NCBI GenBank assembly: GCA_035651455.1
Contig: DASRFR010000047.1
Span: forward strand, 496,001-560,000
Origin: DASRFR01 sp035651455
GTDB lineage: Bacteria > Acidobacteriota > Terriglobia > Terriglobales > Acidobacteriaceae
Length of the DNA stretch: 64,000 nucleotides
Reading direction: 5' to 3'
Shown: positions 52,017 to 59,910 of the stretch, piece after piece
Numbering within the stretch: position 1 is the stretch's first letter
Layout: the number at the start of each line of letters is the position of its first letter
Position numbers and translations under genes: made by a program
The notes under the pieces: model-generated
What the model saw: the letters and a program-made list of their open reading frames with translations, nothing else
Told to the model about the DNA's origin: nothing
Database searches by the model: none

Positions 52017-53081
52017 TCAGCGGCGGCCGAGTTCTCCGCCTGTGACTCCGTGGAAGGCCCCTCCGAGGCCACCACCGCTACCACCGCTCCTTGGCATTGC
52101 GGGGGGTGCATGCATGGCAGGAGTGACAGGCGAGTGCGTCATCGGAGCCGCCGCTCGAGGTGCGCTCACACCGGGACGGTACTCGGGACCCATCCGCGGT
52201 TCAACCCGGCCGTTCACATAGGGCTCCGGAAATCGCTGCGGCGGCACCCGGTAGCTCGGATAGGCGGGATAGAATCCCGGGTTCCTGTAGATCACCACTG
52301 GCGAATAATAATTCCAGCCGAACGGGCTATAGAAGATGCCGCTGGCGGGTAGGAATGTGTAGCCTCCAAACCAGGGATCCCAATACCAGCCGCTCGCCCA
52401 CCCTGGGCCCCACCAGCCGGTGTCCACGTACAGATGTGCCACCTGCACGTTGGCGTCCGCCAGGTAAGAAGAACGTAAGCTGCTCCAGCGATAAAGATCG
52501 CTGTCTTCGTACGTCCTCTGATCGAACTTTTGCGACTTCAGCGTAGAGTCGAGCAGGCTCACTTTGTGACCACCCTTTACGGTTACGTGTTGATCCCCCG
52601 CGCGCACTTCGGCTTTGCCCTTTAGCACGCGTACCTGCTGCTGATCGGCGTCAAAGCCGTACAGGCCGGTTTTCTCCAGCTGCGTGGTTGCGCCATCTTC
52701 CCGAATGGCAATGTTGTTCTGCTTGTAGAGCTCCGCAACTTCAACCAAGGCGCGGCCCTTATCAAGTTTCACCTGAGTGTCGCTCAAGCTGTTCGAGACC
52801 ATCCTGGCTGAGCTGTTTGCGCCAAGGCGGAGGAAAACCCCGGGCGTGAGCAGCACTTCCGCTTTGCCGTTTTCGGTGCTGATGGTCTGTCCGGGCTGCA
52901 ACTCGACTGATCCGACCGAATTCGAAGTCACCGCCTGATCACCGACCGAGGCTTGCCCTTCTACATAGTTGAGCGTTCCCGGCATCGCCGTCCTTGCGCT
53001 CGTAGTCGTGCTCCACGCGGGCACAGACAGGATGGCCGCAAGGAACAAGCTCCCAATTGCGTTCCATCTGGTAAGTTTCAT
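52017..53081 (-). CDS. Exported FecR-domain protein with Trp/Tyr/Pro-rich C-terminus
   Basis: 354 residues from the ATG at 53081 (AAAGG upstream; the frame is open to 53114). A signal peptide ends near SVPAWS. Residues about 35-160 form a FecR-like beta domain (GTLNYVEGQASVGDQAVTSN, LQPGQTISTENGKAEVLLTP, GVFLRLGANSSARMV). After residue 220 the sequence is very rich in Trp, Tyr, Gly and Pro (DTGWWGPGWASGWYWDPWFG; IYRNPGFYPAYPSYRVPPQR), then Pro/Ala/Gly. No anti-sigma partner or sensor membrane helix is evident, so it is unlike classical FecR and is probably a cell-surface or periplasmic structural protein. Confidence 0.82.
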   Translation of the reverse strand: MKLTRWNAIGSLFLAAILSVPAWSTTTSARTAMPGTLNYVEGQASVGDQAVTSNSVGSVELQPGQTISTENGKAEVLLTPGVFLRLGANSSARMVSNSLSDTQVKLDKGRALVEVAELYKQNNIAIREDGATTQLEKTGLYGFDADQQQVRVLKGKAEVRAGDQHVTVKGGHKVSLLDSTLKSQKFDQRTYEDSDLYRWSSLRSSYLADANVQVAHLYVDTGWWGPGWASGWYWDPWFGGYTFLPASGIFYSPFGWNYYSPVVIYRNPGFYPAYPSYRVPPQRFPEPYVNGRVEPRMGPEYRPGVSAPRAAAPMTHSPVTPAMHAPPAMPRSGGSGGGLGGAFHGVTGGELGRR

Positions 53082-53208
53082 AACAATTAACCTTTCAGTT
53101 AATTTGATGCGCACGCGGTCGTGCGAGATGCGGTCAGAGCCGGTTAAGCAGAGTTGAACGAAGGGAGTATTGGGGCGGGCTGTTCCGGGAAGGCTACCCG
53201 GGTGGCGG

Positions 53209-53334
53209 CTAGATCTTCTTTCGCTTCAGCTCGTCGAATTCTTTGCGCACTTTCGTATAGCGGGAGAGAACGGTGCCGAGATAAACGATGTGGATAACCC
53301 AGGTAGCGGCGTATGCGGCGTAGAGGAATGTCAT
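53209..53334 (-). CDS. ccmD: CcmD-like heme exporter small membrane protein
   Basis: 41 residues: MTFLYAAYAATWVIHIVYLG followed by TVLSRYTKVRKEFDELKRKK and Ile. It has one N-terminal membrane helix and a basic C-terminal helix with the E-x2-x-L-K-R pattern typical of CcmD. Its ATG overlaps the stop of ccmC by 4 bp (ATGA). CcmD is required to release holo-CcmE from the CcmABC complex. Position, size and topology together make the assignment strong despite the short length. Confidence 0.85.
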   Translation of the reverse strand: MTFLYAAYAATWVIHIVYLGTVLSRYTKVRKEFDELKRKKI

Positions 53335-54020
53335 AGGGCGCCTCTGGGCTCGAGAAGGGCTTCCAACGACTGCATCTCTTCAACTTCGCGTTGCAGCATC
53401 TCCGCCCGGTAGCGCGACCAGAATACGAGGGCGGCAAAACACATAAATGCCAGCCAGTTGATCAGCAGGACGTGCAACATTCTGGGGTCGATGGATCCAC
53501 CGCCGCCAATGACAGGCTGCGGATGTTGCGTGCGGAAATACCAGATGGAGAAGTAAACCAGGGGCACATCGAGGGCTCCGAAGATCGCCAAAGCTGCCGC
53601 GAGCACAGGCGTTTGCCCGCTGGTCGAGAAGCGGCGCAGCATCAGATAACTGACGTAAATGAGCCACAGCACGAGAGTGGAGGTCAGGCGAATATCCCAC
53701 GTCCACCAAATGCCCCAGACCGGCCGGGCCCACAAAGGACCAGTGACCAGCACCACAGTGCAGAAAACAACTCCCACTTCGGCGCTGACCAGCGCCACCG
53801 CATCGAGTTTCGGGTTGCGCCGAAACAGGTAGATGACGGAGGCGACGAAGTTAATCGCAAAAAGGAGAAACGCGGTCCATGCGGAAGGCACGTGATAGTA
53901 AAAGATCCGCTGCACATCGCCCATGGTCTTTTCCGTGGGAGCGACGACCAAGCCCTGGTACATGGCGTAGCTGAGCAGCACGGCGGTCAGGATGGCGAGG
54001 ATTGGGAATACACGCTTCAT
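53331..54020 (-). CDS. ccmC: Cytochrome c biogenesis heme transporter CcmC
   Basis: 229 residues with six membrane helices. The heme-handling tryptophan motif WGIWWTWD is at residues 102-109, and the flanking histidines are His43 (IFYYHVPSAWTA) and one in the last loop (RMLHVLLINWLAF). CcmC presents heme to CcmE in System I cytochrome c maturation. It overlaps ccmB upstream and ccmD downstream by 4 bp each. No ccmE, ccmF, ccmG or ccmH is in the window. Confidence 0.94.
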   Translation of the reverse strand: MKRVFPILAILTAVLLSYAMYQGLVVAPTEKTMGDVQRIFYYHVPSAWTAFLLFAINFVASVIYLFRRNPKLDAVALVSAEVGVVFCTVVLVTGPLWARPVWGIWWTWDIRLTSTLVLWLIYVSYLMLRRFSTSGQTPVLAAALAIFGALDVPLVYFSIWYFRTQHPQPVIGGGGSIDPRMLHVLLINWLAFMCFAALVFWSRYRAEMLQREVEEMQSLEALLEPRGAL

Positions 54021-54694
54021 TCGGCCTGCAACACGGTTTCAAATAAGAGGAGACATCCAGTAGTAAACACTAGATCGTAGGCCACAAGCAATACGATCCA
54101 GAACTTGGCCGACTCCTCGCCTGTAAGGATCGCCGTCGTGGCGCGCACCATGGCCAAGATGGAGGGCAACGAAATCGGAAATAGAAGCAACGGCAGCATG
54201 ATCTCCCGAGCTCGGGTGCGCAAAGACATGGCAGCAAAAAACGTGCCATTGACGACGAGGGCCCACGTGCCCAGGGCTGCGATGGGAATCAGCTGCCAGG
54301 CAGGTCCGAGAGCGCGCAACTTGTAAAAAACTATGAACAGGGGGGTCATCAAAGCTTCAAGAATTGCGACAAAAAGAAAATTTCCCAAGGCCTTGGCCAA
54401 GAACAGAGAGTTCGCGGGGGCGGGGGAGACGCGGTAGGCATCAAGCACCTGGTTGCGCAGCTCGCGCGCCCATGTCTGGTTAAGGGCGACAACCGCGGCG
54501 AAAAGGAATGCCACCCAAATCAGCCCTCCGGCGATCTGCCGGGACTCTTCGGCAATGGGATCGAAAGAGAAGCTGAAAACCACGACCACCAGCAACGCGA
54601 AAAACAACATGGAGTTGATGGCGTCTTTGGACCGCCATTCCAGGCGAATATCCTTCGCCAGGGTTGCTGCCGTGATGCTTGAAACGAAGCTCAT
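54017..54694 (-). CDS. ccmB: Heme exporter permease CcmB
   Basis: 225 residues with about six membrane helices. LAKDIRLEWRSKDAINSMLF at the N-terminus and VNGTFFAAMSLRTRAREIML in the middle are typical of CcmB. With CcmA it forms the ABC complex that acts with CcmC and CcmD to charge and release CcmE with heme. ATGA overlaps join it to both ccmA and ccmC. Confidence 0.92.
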   Translation of the reverse strand: MSFVSSITAATLAKDIRLEWRSKDAINSMLFFALLVVVVFSFSFDPIAEESRQIAGGLIWVAFLFAAVVALNQTWARELRNQVLDAYRVSPAPANSLFLAKALGNFLFVAILEALMTPLFIVFYKLRALGPAWQLIPIAALGTWALVVNGTFFAAMSLRTRAREIMLPLLLFPISLPSILAMVRATTAILTGEESAKFWIVLLVAYDLVFTTGCLLLFETVLQAE

Positions 54695-55437
54695 GGCGCT
54701 TCCACCGGCACAAGGGTTGGGGTACGCTTCACAATCTGGCCCGCTTGCATCCAGACGAATTCGTCGACCGTGCCTTCAAGCAACTGTGCCTGATGCGTAA
54801 CAACGAAGATGGTCTTTCCCGAATCGCGCATGTGGCCGAGCATGCGCACCATTTCGTGGGCGGAGCGCACATCCACGTTAGAGAAGGGTTCGTCCAGGAG
54901 CAGGATTTTCGGATCATGCAACAAGGCGCGAGCCAGCGACATCCTTTGCCGCATGCCCTGCGAATACTGGCCGACAGCGCGCGGCAGGTCAGGATCGAGT
55001 CCAACAAAGCTGATTACTTCGCGGCAGCGCGCGTCACTGGCTAAGCCGTACAAGCGTTCGAAGTACCGCAAGTTCTCGATGCCGGTCATCTCGTCATAGA
55101 GCAATGACGGGTGTGCCATGTATCCGACTTGGGCGCAGATGGAGCGGAGCTTCGTAGCGCCGAGAATGGAGATCGTGCCGCGTGTGGGCGACACCAGCCC
55201 TGCCAGCACCCGCAACAGCGTGGTCTTCCCTGCTCCGTTGTCGCCGAGAATGCCATACATTCGGCCCGCATCGAAGCTCGCCGTGACCCCGCGCAGCGCG
55301 GCAAAGCGGCCGAACTGCTTGACCAATCCGGCGATCGTAATAATGGAACTTACCGACGGCGTGGATGCGGCGCTGGTCACAGTAGGCGCTGGATTGTCTC
55401 TGAGAATCTCTTCGAGCCTACCGAACGAGAGGGGCAA
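54691..55437 (-). CDS. ccmA: Heme ABC exporter ATPase CcmA
   Basis: 248 residues. Walker A GILGDNGAGKTTLL (about 63-75), signature YSQGMRQRMSLARALL, Walker B ILLLDEPFSNVD and switch His in FVVTHQAQLL. The first 30 residues are a low-complexity extension; the frame begins at a TTG and the true start may be a little downstream, because typical CcmA starts near SIITIAGLVKQFGRFAALRG. It is the first gene of ccmABCD, each joined by a 4-bp overlap, so the four are made in a fixed ratio. Confidence 0.9.
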   Translation of the reverse strand: MPLSFGRLEEILRDNPAPTVTSAASTPSVSSIITIAGLVKQFGRFAALRGVTASFDAGRMYGILGDNGAGKTTLLRVLAGLVSPTRGTISILGATKLRSICAQVGYMAHPSLLYDEMTGIENLRYFERLYGLASDARCREVISFVGLDPDLPRAVGQYSQGMRQRMSLARALLHDPKILLLDEPFSNVDVRSAHEMVRMLGHMRDSGKTIFVVTHQAQLLEGTVDEFVWMQAGQIVKRTPTLVPVEAP

Positions 55438-55574
55438 TTGTCGACAACTATCAGACCGCGCCTACACTCCTTTATAGGGGAGACAGTTGAAATGGCAGCT
55501 GGCCCGGTGACCCGGGTGCCGGGCTGTGCTAGGATTTCACGTACAGCTTTTCACTTCCTGGAGGCAATCCCCAC

Positions 55575-56687
55575 ATGCGTTTTCACTGGTTCGTGTGCCT
55601 GCTGCTCGCCAGCATGGCGTTCGCGCAAACAGCTCCGAGCAAGGCCGCGCCCGCACAGAAATCGACGACTTCTGCCACGCCGCAGAAGGAGCAACCAGCC
55701 GAGGCTGACGACGAGGGGGAGAAAGAGGCTCAGCCCACCGCGTCTACCGTGCCCCCGGATGCGCCCGTGATTACTATCAAGGGCATCTGCGACGATACTT
55801 CAAGCAGTTCCACGGTTGACAGCAGCAAGTGCGAAACCGTCCTCACGCGCTCCCAGTTCGAGAAATTGGCGGATGCGATTCAGCCCAACATGCCCCCGCA
55901 AGTTCGCCGGCAATTGGCCAATGCCTATCCGCGCCTGCTCGTTATGGCGCACGAGGCCAAGAAGCGGGGCCTGGACAAAGATCCGCGTTATGCGCAGATT
56001 GTGCAATTCGCGCAATTACAGATTCTTTCCCAGGAGTTGAACCGCTCTTTGCAGCAACAGGCGGGACAGGTTCCCGAGAAGGATGTGGAGGACTATTACA
56101 AAAACAATGGTTCAGCCTACGAACAGGCTACCGTGCAACGTATTTTCGTGCCGCGAACCAAGCAGGTGGAACCGGCAAAAGACGCCAAGCCGGATGACGC
56201 GAAAGCGCAGCAGACCGCCGGCGAAGAGGCCATGACCAAGGAAGCGGAAGCGATCCACACCAAGGCTGCCGCAGGTGGAGACTTCGAGAAGCTACAGAAG
56301 GAGGCTTTCGACGCAGCCGGCATGAAGTCGCCGCCGCCGACCACGAAGATGGAAAATATCCGCCGCACTAACCTGCCGCCGTCGCAAGCTTCGGTTTTCG
56401 ATTTGAAGGCCGGCGAAGTGTCCGCGGTCATCAACGATCCGAGCGGCCATTTCATTTACAAGATGGTTTCAAAGCAAGAACTGCCCCTGGACAAAGTGAA
56501 AGACGAGATCCACGGCACGCTGCAGAACCAGCGGATGAAAGACATGATGGCGAGCATCCAAGCTTCGGGCACGCCGGAGTTGAACGACGCCTACTTCGGT
56601 CCGGCTATGCCGCCTGGACCTCCGGGAATGCGTCCCGGCGCGCCCTCTACACAGCCCACGAACAAACCGCCGTCGCAGTCAAAATAA
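55575..56687 (+). CDS. Exported PpiC-type peptidyl-prolyl isomerase (SurA-like)
   Basis: 370 residues with a signal peptide (MRFHWFVCLLLASMAFAQ). The SurA-N-like helical part spans about 90-180 (LTRSQFEKLADAIQPNMPPQ; LQILSQELNRSLQQQAGQVP), and a parvulin PPIase domain covers about 185-320, interrupted by a Lys/Asp/Ala-rich insertion. It ends in a Pro/Gly-rich tail. Such proteins chaperone outer-membrane proteins. GGAGG precedes the ATG. Its stop abuts the ATG of the epimerase gene. Confidence 0.87.
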   Translation: MRFHWFVCLLLASMAFAQTAPSKAAPAQKSTTSATPQKEQPAEADDEGEKEAQPTASTVPPDAPVITIKGICDDTSSSSTVDSSKCETVLTRSQFEKLADAIQPNMPPQVRRQLANAYPRLLVMAHEAKKRGLDKDPRYAQIVQFAQLQILSQELNRSLQQQAGQVPEKDVEDYYKNNGSAYEQATVQRIFVPRTKQVEPAKDAKPDDAKAQQTAGEEAMTKEAEAIHTKAAAGGDFEKLQKEAFDAAGMKSPPPTTKMENIRRTNLPPSQASVFDLKAGEVSAVINDPSGHFIYKMVSKQELPLDKVKDEIHGTLQNQRMKDMMASIQASGTPELNDAYFGPAMPPGPPGMRPGAPSTQPTNKPPSQSK

Positions 56688-57776
56688 ATGGCAATTGCCA
56701 AGCCGACTGTACTGATCACCGGCATCTCGGGAAATCTCGGGTTGCGGCTGTTGCCGCAGCTCGCGGACTTCGCTGTGATCGGCGTCGACATGAAGCCGCC
56801 GGATGCGACCGCCGCATTGCAATTCGAGCAAATGGATCTGGGCCGCGAGGAATCGTGCCGGCAGCTGTACCACTTGATCTGTGACACACGGCCGGTGGCA
56901 GTAGTTCACCTGGCGTTTGTCATTGATCCGGTGCGCACCGGGGTGCTGGACGCCGAGCGCATGTGGCAGATCAACGTGGCAGGTACGGCGCGGGTGATGG
57001 AGGCAATCACCGAGTCCAACCGTAACGACGATGGCTCAGTAGCGAAGTTCATCTTTCCCAGTAGCGTATCGGCCTACGGTTCCGACCTCCCCGGCCCGGT
57101 CCTGGAGAACTACCCGCTCGAAGCGCACACGCTTCCGTATGCTATCCACAAGAAAGAGAGCGACGAGGTTGTGCAGCAACGCGCCCCGTCGATGCGCGGG
57201 TGCAGCGTCTATATTCTTCGGCCGCATATCTTCACTGGCGCCAGCGTGGATAATTACCTGATTGGCGCGTTTCGCGGCACGCCGAATGGTCAGAGCAAGC
57301 GGGCCCGAAGAATGCGGCGGGAAGGCAAGCGTCTACCCTGCATGCTGCCGCATGGGCAAAAGTATCTCGACAACAAAATTCAATTCGTACACGTAGACGA
57401 TATGGCCCGGTTGATCGTCTACATTCTCCGCCGCGAACCGGAGGCGCAGCGCCTCACGGTGCTTAACGTGGCCGGGCGCGGAGATCCTCTCACCTTCGGC
57501 CAATGCATCGAGATCGCCCATGCCAAGCTGCTCCGGGTTCCCGGAAAATGGGCGATGCGGCAAGTACTCCAGTTTTTATGGAAGCGCCAGATTTCGGCGA
57601 TCCCGCCTGAGGCTCTTCCCTACATGTCGGGACAGTACATCATGGATACCGACAAGCTGCAGAAATTCCTGGGTGAAGAATACGAACACGTGATTCAGCA
57701 CACGGTGGCAGATGCTTTCGCGGATGGCTTCGCGTCTCAGCCCAAGGCCGTAGCGCAGCAAGTGTCGGCGGGGTAG
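56688..57776 (+). CDS. NAD-dependent epimerase/dehydratase (extended SDR)
   Basis: 362 residues. The N-terminal Rossmann motif is VLITGISGNLGLRLLPQL (TGxxGxxG, residues 8-25), followed by Asp in VIGVDMKPPDA favouring NAD. The catalytic set is SSVSAYG plus YAIHKKESD (Tyr-x3-Lys). A basic insertion (SKRARRMRREGKRLP) is present near residue 205. Substrate is probably a nucleotide sugar or similar, not assignable. It begins directly after the PPIase stop (no gap), implying one transcript. Confidence 0.87.
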   Translation: MAIAKPTVLITGISGNLGLRLLPQLADFAVIGVDMKPPDATAALQFEQMDLGREESCRQLYHLICDTRPVAVVHLAFVIDPVRTGVLDAERMWQINVAGTARVMEAITESNRNDDGSVAKFIFPSSVSAYGSDLPGPVLENYPLEAHTLPYAIHKKESDEVVQQRAPSMRGCSVYILRPHIFTGASVDNYLIGAFRGTPNGQSKRARRMRREGKRLPCMLPHGQKYLDNKIQFVHVDDMARLIVYILRREPEAQRLTVLNVAGRGDPLTFGQCIEIAHAKLLRVPGKWAMRQVLQFLWKRQISAIPPEALPYMSGQYIMDTDKLQKFLGEEYEHVIQHTVADAFADGFASQPKAVAQQVSAG

Positions 57777-57817
57777 AGGCGCTGACCCCGAATCGCAGAA
57801 TTTCTACACATCGCGCC

Positions 57818-59887
57818 TCACGCGCGCTGAGTGCCGCCGAGTCGTTCGAGAGCCTTGACAATCTGCGCAGCCCAGCCGGCAACCTCATTGTCGCGCAGCG
57901 TGCGCTCGGTGGATTGAAACGATGCGCCCAACAGGATCGAGTACTTGCCTTGGGGAATTGCGCCGCCACGGAATATCTCCACCGGCATGAACCTGCGTAA
58001 TTCCGCCAAACCGAGCGCGCGAACTGCCTGCTCGATGGCCTCGAAGAAGATCGAGTCTGGAAAAATGAACGACAAATCCCGATCGACGGCAGGAAAGCGC
58101 GAGACCGGCTCATAACGGACCTCGCGTAAGTCATGCTGGTATAGGAGATCGAGATAGATCTCACCGATGAACACGTCCTGACGCAGCTTGCGGGCCGCGA
58201 CCACTTGAGGATTTAGCTGGCCAAACTGCGCCATCACCGTGCCATCCATTACCGCCCGGGCAGAGCGGCGCGGATGATAATAGGCACTCGTTTCGGCATC
58301 AAAGCACAGCGCATCCGACTGGAAAGCGCTGAGCACTTGTTCGACATCCCCTTTGAAGCTGCGGAACAGTTCGGTGGCATTGGCGCCGTCGCCCTTGCTT
58401 ATATCGAGCAGCGCGCCTGCAGGCAGATCTTTCCGGATACTGGCGACCGTCGCGCCCAGGCATAGCTGCTTGCGTTCCACGCGATCAGAGGCGCTCGCCT
58501 CAAACACATTGCCCGCCTCAAACAGTCGAACATCCTCAGCATCTCGATTCAGATTATGCGCGAGCATGTCGAGCATGCCGGGTAGGAGCGAAGTGCGCAT
58601 TACCGATGCTTCTTCGCTGATCGGATTCGCCACTTCCAGCGGCTGCGCGGAGGAGAAAGCCTGTGCGTCGGCATGCGAGATGAAGGTGAGCGATACCGAC
58701 TCGCTGTATCCGAGGGCCATGGCGGTGGAACGAAGCTTGGCATCCTTAGCCGCATCCGGCTGATCGACAACCGCTCCGACAAAAGCGGGCAGCGTGTTCG
58801 GGAAGCGATCATACCCGTGAATTCGCGCCAACTCCTCGACGAGATCAATTTCGCGTTCCACGTCGAGACGCCAGCTGGGAATTTGCACCGTGAATTCCGA
58901 AGCATCATGGCGCTCAGGCACAACTGTGAAACCAAGTTTTTCAAGTGTGCGCATAATCTCGTGGACCGCGATCTGATCACCGAGAAAGCGGTGCACTTCC
59001 GAGAGATGCAGTGCAACAGGCGCCTGCTCGAGATCGCGGGCAATGACGTCAACCACGTCTCCTTGCAATTCACCGCCGCCCGAGGCAAGGATGAGTTCAG
59101 CGACGCGGTTGATGGAAAGAATCGTGGATTCGAAATCCGCGCCGCGCTCGAAACGGTGCGAGGCATCGGTATACAGGATGTGCCGCTTCGACATGCTGCG
59201 GACCGTCGCGGGGTCCCACCATGCGGATTCAACCAGCACGTTCCGCGTCTTATCGGTGATCATCGTGTCGAAGCCGCCCATCACGCCTGCGAGTCCGACA
59301 GGCTTGCGCGCGTCGGCTACCACCAGGTCATCGGGGCTGAGCTTGCGATCCACGCCGTCGAGAGTTTTGAGCGTTTCCCCGGAGCGAGCTTTGCGCACAA
59401 TAATTTTGCCGCCCTCAAGCAGGTCGAGATCGTAAGCGTGGGTAGGCTTGCCCATCTCCATCAGCGTGTAGTTGCTGGCGTCAACCGCATTGCTGATCGA
59501 CCGCGAATCGAGCAGGGCAAGCCGGTTCGCAATCTGTGCAGGTGATGGCTGAATTTTTACTTCGCAAATTACGCGGGCGGTGAATCGCGGACACAGACCG
59601 GGTTCTTCGAGTTCAATAGGAAAATCCGCGGCAGGTTTCGAGGCAGGAAGCCTGGGCAGGATCGGCTTCAGGTCAACGTTGTAAATGGCCGAGGCTTCGC
59701 GAGCGACGCCATAGTGGTTCATGGCATCGGGCCGGTTCGGCGTGATCTCCGTCTCGTAAACCATGCGCTCGCCTTCGCCGGACATGCCTTCGACGGCGAC
59801 GCCGATCTTGGTGAGGTCCTGCGCGAGTCGGCGGTTATCGACAGGAATCTCGATGAAGTCGCGAAGCCATGATGGCAGGATTTTCAT
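57818..59887 (-). CDS. pheT: Phenylalanyl-tRNA synthetase beta subunit lacking the tRNA-binding domain
   Basis: 689 residues against about 790-800 in most bacteria. Present: B1 start (MKILPSWLRDFIEIPVDNRR), B3/B4 editing domain (YETEITPNRPDAMNHYGVAR onward), B5 (NAVDASNYTLMEMGKPTHAY region and RRLDVEREIDLVEELARIHG-like text), catalytic-like B6/B7 and the C-terminal FDX-ACB anticodon-binding domain (YEPVSRFPAVDRDLSFIF). Missing: the EMAP-II/OB tRNA-binding domain that normally fills about residues 40-150; here VEGMSGEGERMVYETEITPN joins the flanks directly. It forms the heterotetramer with PheS and charges tRNA-Phe. Confidence 0.95.
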   Translation of the reverse strand: MKILPSWLRDFIEIPVDNRRLAQDLTKIGVAVEGMSGEGERMVYETEITPNRPDAMNHYGVAREASAIYNVDLKPILPRLPASKPAADFPIELEEPGLCPRFTARVICEVKIQPSPAQIANRLALLDSRSISNAVDASNYTLMEMGKPTHAYDLDLLEGGKIIVRKARSGETLKTLDGVDRKLSPDDLVVADARKPVGLAGVMGGFDTMITDKTRNVLVESAWWDPATVRSMSKRHILYTDASHRFERGADFESTILSINRVAELILASGGGELQGDVVDVIARDLEQAPVALHLSEVHRFLGDQIAVHEIMRTLEKLGFTVVPERHDASEFTVQIPSWRLDVEREIDLVEELARIHGYDRFPNTLPAFVGAVVDQPDAAKDAKLRSTAMALGYSESVSLTFISHADAQAFSSAQPLEVANPISEEASVMRTSLLPGMLDMLAHNLNRDAEDVRLFEAGNVFEASASDRVERKQLCLGATVASIRKDLPAGALLDISKGDGANATELFRSFKGDVEQVLSAFQSDALCFDAETSAYYHPRRSARAVMDGTVMAQFGQLNPQVVAARKLRQDVFIGEIYLDLLYQHDLREVRYEPVSRFPAVDRDLSFIFPDSIFFEAIEQAVRALGLAELRRFMPVEIFRGGAIPQGKYSILLGASFQSTERTLRDNEVAGWAAQIVKALERLGGTQRA

Positions 59888-59910
59888 GTGTTAGCTGTGG
59901 TTGTCAGCTC

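Noticed and set aside
58673..59545. A 290-codon plus-strand frame inside pheT
   Set aside because: It lies wholly within a conserved synthetase gene on the other strand and shows no domain.
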